From the NCBI GenBank assembly GCA_041628615.1, contig JBFKOW010000113.1:1-12082 (forward strand): 12,082 nucleotides of DNA. The letters are read 5' to 3'. The notes beneath the pieces were generated by a model, which saw only the letters and a program-made list of their open reading frames with translations, ran no database searches and was not told the DNA's origin. The position numbers were made by a program, and so were the translations under genes. This DNA comes from JAMWZF01 sp041628615. Lineage in GTDB: Bacteria; Pseudomonadota; Alphaproteobacteria; Rhodobacterales; Rhodobacteraceae. Positions 6,812-12,082 of the stretch are shown here, piece by piece (the stretch's first letter is position 1; every line of letters starts with the position of its first letter).

Positions 6812-6832
6812 GTCCTTCGCCCTTGTTCGTCC

Positions 6833-6844
6833 GACCGGCCGGTC
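6833..6844. repeat. Twelve-base palindrome between radA and cvpA
   Basis: Seen: GACCGG/CCGGTC, perfect and without a spacer, inside the 36-base gap just after the radA stop and before the cvpA ribosome-binding site. It could be a protein site or chance in such GC-rich DNA. No T-run follows, so it is not shown to be a terminator. Confidence 0.4.
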
Positions 6845-6847
6845 CGC

Positions 6848-8212
<1,365 letters not shown>

Positions 8213-8229
8213 GCCGCCTTGTGCCCGCT

Positions 8230-8260
8230 GGCGCGGGGCGGGTCCAGTCCCGCCCGCGCC
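8230..8260 (-). terminator. Strong GC hairpin between pqiA-like gene and radA
   Basis: Seen: arms 8230-8242 and 8249-8260 form twelve pairs with one bulged G and a six-base loop. The hairpin begins three bases past the pqiA-like stop and ends ten bases before the radA ribosome site. There is no T-run on the minus strand. It could end part of the transcription, protect the upstream mRNA, or limit radA expression. Structure certain on paper, role inferred. Confidence 0.4.
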
Positions 8261-8262
8261 GG

Positions 8263-8730
8263 TCAGCTCCGCCGCGCGGTCAGGGCGGAGATGGCGATCG
8301 AGGCGAGGATGCAGGCGGTGAACAGGTAGAGGCCCCAGGCGGTCTCGACCCGGCCCACGCCGACGCCCTTGGCGGCGACGATGTAGAGCGCGATCAGGAA
8401 CACGTCGGCCATCGCCAGCTTGCCCAGCCAGGCCAGCGCCGGCAGCGCCTTGCGGTGCAGCAGCCGGAAATGGATCAGCGCAAGCCCGATGGTCTTGAGA
8501 TAGGGCGCGAAGAGGGCAAGCGCGGTCACCAGCAGGGCGAGGAACACGTCGCTGTCCCACAGCGCCTGCAGCCCGCTGATGACGCTGATCTCGCTCAGCC
8601 CGAAGATCGGCAGCAGGCCCGCCCGCATCAGCGGCGCGAACCACGCCACCGGGAACAGCACCAGCAGCAGGAGGTTGGCGTATTTCAGGGCCCGGATCAT
8701 CGCCGGCAGATGGGGTCCGGGGACCGGCAT
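8263..8730 (-). CDS. PqiA-family (paraquat-inducible protein A) membrane protein
   Basis: This is a 155-residue inner-membrane protein matching one half of a classical PqiA. Seen: about four hydrophobic helices (roughly 17-36, 62-80, 100-125, 132-150), the loop MRAGLLPIFGLSEISVISG, and HFRLLHRKALPALAWLGKLAMADVFLIAL, which resembles the PqiA segment with W-x-M-x-D-V-F. No cysteine-pair zinc motif is present. PqiA proteins belong to the MCE/Pqi lipid-transport context in E. coli; no MCE partner gene is nearby, so its role here is open. Starts at 8730 or 8700 (MIRALKYANLLLL, more family-like) are both possible; neither has a clear ribosome site. It lies 19 bases after the upstream membrane gene. 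Confidence 0.85.
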   Translation of the reverse strand: MPVPGPHLPAMIRALKYANLLLLVLFPVAWFAPLMRAGLLPIFGLSEISVISGLQALWDSDVFLALLVTALALFAPYLKTIGLALIHFRLLHRKALPALAWLGKLAMADVFLIALYIVAAKGVGVGRVETAWGLYLFTACILASIAISALTARRS

Positions 8731-8749
8731 GGCAAGCGGTGGGGCACGG

Positions 8750-9145
8750 TCAGCTCCAGACCGTGTAGCCCCAGAGCCCCAGGAGCGCGGCGAACCACGC
8801 GCCGTGCAGCAGGTCGAGCCCCCAGCAGCGCCGCCCCGGCAGGACCGCGGCGGCGAGGTAGAGCCCGGAGCAGATCAGCGGCGCGGCCATGCCCCCGACC
8901 GCGACCCGCACCCAGCCGCCGAGGCGGAACAGCGGCCCCTCGGCGATGCCGTAGACCGGCGGCAGGAGCTTGGCCGCGACGAAGACGATGGCCAGCACGA
9001 GCCCGGCCAGCGCCGCCCGCCGCGCCGGCCCCCGGCAAAGCGCCGCGCGCAAGAGGCCGAACAGCACCAGCACCTCGAGGTAGACCACCTGCTTCAGCCC
9101 GAGAAACGCGAGAATCACCGGGTCCGGGTTCAGGAAGGACGGCAT
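8750..9145 (-). CDS. Unrecognised four-helix membrane protein
   Basis: A 131-residue protein I do not recognise as a named family. Seen: four likely membrane helices (about 10-32, 44-61, 78-102, 112-130), short loops, and a conserved-looking LLPPVYGIAEGPLFRLGGW loop between helices two and three. The start codon overlaps the stop of a 23-codon mini-ORF as TGATG (9143-9147), and that mini-ORF overlaps the alr stop, suggesting coupled translation with alr. A GGGG stretch lies about 13 bases upstream. Sitting between alr and a PqiA-like gene suggests an envelope role, but this is only context. Confidence 0.8.
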   Translation of the reverse strand: MPSFLNPDPVILAFLGLKQVVYLEVLVLFGLLRAALCRGPARRAALAGLVLAIVFVAAKLLPPVYGIAEGPLFRLGGWVRVAVGGMAAPLICSGLYLAAAVLPGRRCWGLDLLHGAWFAALLGLWGYTVWS

Positions 9146-9216
9146 CAGCGCGGCGCCCCGGCCGGCCCCGCGGCATCGCGGCCGATGCGCCGGGCGCGGC
9201 GTCCGGCGGCGTTCAT
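9145..9216 (-). other. 23-codon mini-ORF linking alr to the next gene
   Basis: Seen: an ATG at 9216 overlaps the alr stop as ATGA, and its stop overlaps the next gene's ATG as TGATG (9143-9147). The peptide is Arg/Ala/Gly-rich (begins MNAAGRRARRIG). The composition is what this frame would give by chance in GC-rich DNA. It may serve translational coupling rather than make a useful peptide; no homology is known to me. Confidence 0.3.
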
Positions 9217-10238
9217 CCCGGTCTCCGGTAGCGCTGGCCCAGCGAAGTCAGGATCTCGTAGCCGATGGTCCCGGCGGCCTCGGCCACCGCGTCCACCCCC
9301 TGCCGCGGTCCGATCAGGGTGAGCGCCTCGGGCACCTCGGCGAGGTCGGTCACGTCGATCGTCAGGAGGTCCATCGACACCCGGCCGACCAGCGGGCAGG
9401 GCGCGTCCCCGGCCCAGAGCGTCACCCGGTCCGACATCGCCCGGATGATCCCGTCGGCATAGCCGCCCGAGACGGTGGCCAGCCGGGTCGGCCGCGCCGC
9501 GGTCCAGGAATTGCCGTAGCCCACCGTCTCGCCCACGGCGAGGTCGCGGACCTGCACCACCGGCAGGTCGAGCCGGACCACCGGCCGCGCCGCGTCGAAG
9601 GGCAGCCCGCCGTAGAGCCCGATTCCCGGGCGGGTGAGGTCGAAGCGGTAGTCCGGGCCCAGCAGCACCCCGCCGGTGGCCGAAAGCGACCGCCGCGCCG
9701 TCAGCCCCTCGGTCATGGTCCGGAACGCGGCCAGTTGCCGGGCGTTCATCGGGTGGTCGGGTTCGTCGGCACAAGCGAGGTGGCTCATCACCAGCCAGGG
9801 CGCGTCCATCTCGGCCCGCAGCGCGGCCCAGTCCGCAGGCTCCATGCCCAGCCGGTTCATGCCGCTGTCGAGCTGCACGCCGTAGCCATGTCCGGGCAGG
9901 GCGGCGCGGTGCCGGGCCCACTGGTCGGGGCTGTTCAGCATCGGGGTCAGGTCGGCCTCGCGGATCGCCCCGGCGTCGCCCGCCATGTGGCCGGAGAACA
10001 CCGCGATCACCGGGCCGGGGCCCAGCGCCCGGCGCAGGATCACGCCTTCCTCGGCCACGGCGACGAAGAAGCTGCGCGCCCCGGCTTCGGCCAGCCGCCG
10101 CGCGACCCTGCCCGCGCCGAGCCCGTAGCCGTCGGCCTTCACCACCGCGGCGGTCTCGGCCCCCGGCGCCAGCGCCGCCAGCGCCCGCCAGTTGGCGGCC
10201 AGCGCGTCAAGGTCGATGTGCAGCGTTCCGGTGCCCAT
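9213..10238 (-). CDS. alr: Alanine racemase
   Basis: Alr is a PLP enzyme that converts L-alanine to D-alanine for peptidoglycan. Seen: 341 residues, a little short of the usual 355-370; PLP lysine Lys34 in VVKADGYGLG; barrel motifs including DSGMNRLGM (124-132); LTRPGIGLYG (201-210); catalytic Tyr241 in VGYGNSW; SGGYADG (257-263); and GRVSMD (285-290) in the C-terminal beta domain. The ATG at 10238 fits the family N-terminus but has only a weak ribosome site (AGAAGCG). A nine-codon mini-ORF joins it to the upstream ClpP-like gene. As the only obvious essential gene of its neighbourhood, it probably sits in a constitutive operon. Confidence 0.96.
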   Translation of the reverse strand: MGTGTLHIDLDALAANWRALAALAPGAETAAVVKADGYGLGAGRVARRLAEAGARSFFVAVAEEGVILRRALGPGPVIAVFSGHMAGDAGAIREADLTPMLNSPDQWARHRAALPGHGYGVQLDSGMNRLGMEPADWAALRAEMDAPWLVMSHLACADEPDHPMNARQLAAFRTMTEGLTARRSLSATGGVLLGPDYRFDLTRPGIGLYGGLPFDAARPVVRLDLPVVQVRDLAVGETVGYGNSWTAARPTRLATVSGGYADGIIRAMSDRVTLWAGDAPCPLVGRVSMDLLTIDVTDLAEVPEALTLIGPRQGVDAVAEAAGTIGYEILTSLGQRYRRPG

Positions 10239-10251
10239 GGCCGCGCTTCTG

Positions 10252-10281
10252 TCAGAGAGCGGCGCGGCGGGAAAGGGTCAT
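10252..10281 (-). other. Nine-codon mini-ORF between ClpP-like gene and alr
   Basis: Seen: ATG at 10281 overlaps the ClpP-like stop as ATGA; it encodes MTLSRRAAL and stops at 10252, 13 bases before the alr start. It would carry terminating ribosomes to the alr initiation zone. It is very short and could be chance. Confidence 0.25.
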
Positions 10282-11078
10282 TCCGCCGCGTCCCCGGTGA
10301 CCAGCCGGACATCGGCCATCTCCGCGGCGGTGAGCAGGTAGATCTCGTCCGGCGGGGTCGACAGCGCCGGCTGCATCAGCCGCGGATCGACCCCCATCTC
10401 GACCAGGTAGGCCATCACCTCGGCCTGCCCGCGCTGGATGTCCTCGACGGCAAGGAAGGCGGGCAGGGCGGCGTTCTCGCCGAAATAGTGCTGGTGGACC
10501 CCGACCATCGCGCCCTCGGCCACGGTCCGGGCGGTCCCGGCCGCCAGCAGGTAGGGACAGGCCGAAAGGCAGATGTCGGCGGCGGTCATCCTTGTCGCCG
10601 CGTCCATCCCGCGCAGGGCGCGGCCGATGTCGAGCGCATCGCCCACCGACCCGCCGGGGGAGTTGAGGAACACCGTCGCCGGCGCGTCGCGGCCGGCCAT
10701 GAACTCGGCGAAGCGGGCGGCGTCGCCGGGCGCGATGGCCCCGGTCAGGACCAGCGCCGGCGCGTCCTGCCATGTCGTCGGCTCGAACAGCAGCCGGGAC
10801 GGCATGTCCGCCGGGACCGGCAGCGGGCGGCTGCCCGGCGGGGCCTCGCGCGGGGCGATCTCGGCCGGGCGGTAACGCCGGGTCTGGTCGCCGGGGGCGG
10901 CGGGGGTGGTCAGGGCCGGGGCGTCGCTGCCCCAGGCGATCTGCGGCAGCACCCGCGCGAGGTCGGCCGAGAACAGGATCGCCGCCAGCCCGACCTGCAG
11001 CCAGAGGATCCAGCGGATCGTCGAGCGGATGCCGGGGCCGGTCCGCCGCGCGGCGGGGGTCTCGGCGGCGGCTGTCAT
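10278..11078 (-). CDS. Membrane-anchored ClpP-like serine protease
   Basis: This 266-residue protein has the ClpP/crotonase fold and a single N-terminal anchor. Seen: a positively charged N-terminus, one hydrophobic helix (about 23-40), a Pro/Ala-rich linker (45-100), then a ClpP-like domain (105-262) with NSPGGSV (139-145), the nucleophile Ser172 in CLSACPYLL, His195 in VGVHQHYFG, and Asp244 in PPDEIYLLTAAE. These line up with Ser-His-Asp of ClpP, so a complete triad is likely. The positive-inside pattern puts the protease domain in the periplasm, unlike cytoplasmic ClpP with its ATPase partner. The start overlaps the upstream gene's stop as ATGA. Substrate unknown; it may act with the coupled coiled-coil membrane protein. 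Confidence 0.85.
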   Translation of the reverse strand: MTAAAETPAARRTGPGIRSTIRWILWLQVGLAAILFSADLARVLPQIAWGSDAPALTTPAAPGDQTRRYRPAEIAPREAPPGSRPLPVPADMPSRLLFEPTTWQDAPALVLTGAIAPGDAARFAEFMAGRDAPATVFLNSPGGSVGDALDIGRALRGMDAATRMTAADICLSACPYLLAAGTARTVAEGAMVGVHQHYFGENAALPAFLAVEDIQRGQAEVMAYLVEMGVDPRLMQPALSTPPDEIYLLTAAEMADVRLVTGDAAE

Positions 11079-12082
11079 TCGGCGGCGTCCCGCGACGGGG
11101 CGAAGCTGTCGCGGACCGGCGGCGCGTGGCCGCGCGGCGGGTCGAGATCGGCCTCCACCTCGCGCAGCGCCCGCACCGCGGCGCGCAATTCGGCAAGGCT
11201 CAGCGTGTCCTCGGTTGCCGCGCCGTCGCGGCCGGCCCGGATCGCGCCCTGGGTGATCGCGACGATGAAGACGAGCACGGCGGGCAGCAGGTCGATGGCG
11301 ATCGCCCCAGCCCAGGACGGCACGAGGTTGCCGGCATAGAGGATCACCGCGTCGGCGGTGGAGATCGGGGTGTAGGTGGTGTCGGCGGGGGGCGGCAGCG
11401 CGATCACCGTCTCGGCGGCGGACTTCAGCGTCGCGGCGCGCTGGCCCAGCACGGTCAGCACGCTGTCGATGGTGGCCTGCTGGCCCTGCCGGGTGTCGGC
11501 GGTTGCGCCGTCGAGCTGCGGCAGCACCACGGACTGGCTCAGGTCGTTGGCGGCCCGCACCACGAGCGGCGCCACCGAAAGCTGGCGCAGCCGGGTGATG
11601 ATGTTGGCGAGCCGGACCGCCTCCTCGGAGAACAGCACCGACCGGGCCTCGACCGAGCCGCGCTCCACGGTCAGCGCGCGCATCCGGCTCAGCACCGCGT
11701 TGCCCTCGGCGAAGGCGGCGTCGATGGCGGCCTGCTGGCTGCGGATCTGTTCTTCCAGGGCGGCCAGTTCGTCGACCTTCTGCACCAGCAGCCGGAACAC
11801 CGCGCCCTGGCCGGCAAAGCCCGACAACTGCCCCGTCGCCTCCTGTTCCGACAGGTTGGCAAAACTCTGCCGGGTGCGGGCCACGTCCCGCTCCAGCCCC
11901 TGCGCCGCCAGCGCGATGGCGTTGGCCTGTTCCAGCGCGCCCTGGTAGTCCTGCACGGTGCGGGCCATGTGCTGTTCCACCGCCGCCGCCCCGGCCAGCG
12001 CGGCGGCATTGAGCCAGGACGACATCGCGATGATCGCCACCGACCCGGCCAGCATCGACAGCACCAGCCCGATCCGCGCCGC
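11075..12082 (-). CDS. Coiled-coil inner-membrane protein, 5' end outside window
   Basis: Partial: the frame is open to the right edge, so the true start lies beyond 12082; 335 residues are visible. I do not recognise the family. Seen: a hydrophobic helix at the visible N-end (about 4-30), a long Ala/Glu/Gln/Arg-rich helical region with heptad-like spacing (about 40-225), a second membrane helix (about 258-282, GAIAIDLLPAVLVFIVAIT), and an acidic then Pro-rich cytoplasmic tail. This two-helix layout with a periplasmic helical domain resembles sensory receptors, but no HAMP, kinase or methyl-accepting part follows. The stop overlaps the ClpP-like start (ATGA), so the two are probably made together. 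Confidence 0.8.
   Translation of the reverse strand, partial: AARIGLVLSMLAGSVAIIAMSSWLNAAALAGAAAVEQHMARTVQDYQGALEQANAIALAAQGLERDVARTRQSFANLSEQEATGQLSGFAGQGAVFRLLVQKVDELAALEEQIRSQQAAIDAAFAEGNAVLSRMRALTVERGSVEARSVLFSEEAVRLANIITRLRQLSVAPLVVRAANDLSQSVVLPQLDGATADTRQGQQATIDSVLTVLGQRAATLKSAAETVIALPPPADTTYTPISTADAVILYAGNLVPSWAGAIAIDLLPAVLVFIVAITQGAIRAGRDGAATEDTLSLAELRAAVRALREVEADLDPPRGHAPPVRDSFAPSRDAAE

Noticed and set aside
8213..8644. 144-residue N-terminal extension of RadA
   Set aside because: It overlaps the PqiA-like gene in another frame, is Arg-rich, crosses a strong hairpin, and RadA normally begins at the zinc finger found at 8212.
9735..11339. Open frame of 534 codons on the plus strand opposite alr and the ClpP-like gene
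   Set aside because: Same signs of a shadow frame: Arg/Gly/His-rich, no domain, and fully covered by well-supported minus-strand genes.

Overview
The window is a very GC-rich stretch packed with protein genes, all on the minus strand. It reads as an ordinary chromosomal housekeeping segment of an alphaproteobacterium, most likely of the Rhodobacterales (Rhodobacter/Roseobacter relatives). This assignment is inferred from the strong GC bias at third codon positions, the gene order alr - small membrane genes - radA - cvpA - purF, and the surE-pcm-nlpD cluster; no rRNA or marker phylogeny is available here. No tRNA, rRNA, insertion sequence, phage gene or CRISPR array was seen, and no gene-free stretch exceeds about 180 bases.

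In transcription order (high to low coordinate), the first block runs from the right edge to about 4572. It holds a coiled-coil membrane protein cut by the window edge, a membrane-anchored ClpP-like serine protease, alanine racemase (alr), an unrecognised four-helix membrane protein, a PqiA-family membrane protein, radA (DNA recombination/repair ATPase), cvpA and purF (first committed step of purine synthesis). Gaps are mostly under 70 bases, with one ATGA stop/start overlap. A 176-base gap before purF could hold its own promoter.

The second block runs from about 4424 to 2904. It holds a short PilP/GspC-like protein, a small sulfotransferase-like protein and an SDR-fold protein with a degenerate active site; the last two share an ATGA overlap. 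The third block, 2773 to 77, is the widely conserved set surE - pcm - nlpD (nucleotidase, isoaspartyl repair methyltransferase, LysM/LytM envelope lipoprotein). A 130-base gap with two GC palindromes and a plausible sigma-70-type promoter separates blocks two and three.

Functionally the segment mixes envelope work (Alr, NlpD-like activator, ClpP-like and PqiA-like membrane proteins), repair (RadA, Pcm) and nucleotide metabolism (PurF, SurE). I see no clear new defence or mobile system. The points most worth a second look are a pair of mini-ORFs that bridge the gaps on both sides of alr with ATGA/TGATG junctions, a switchable hairpin pair at the left edge, a degenerate SDR encoded head-to-tail with a sulfotransferase, and the ClpP-like protease translationally coupled to a coiled-coil membrane protein.
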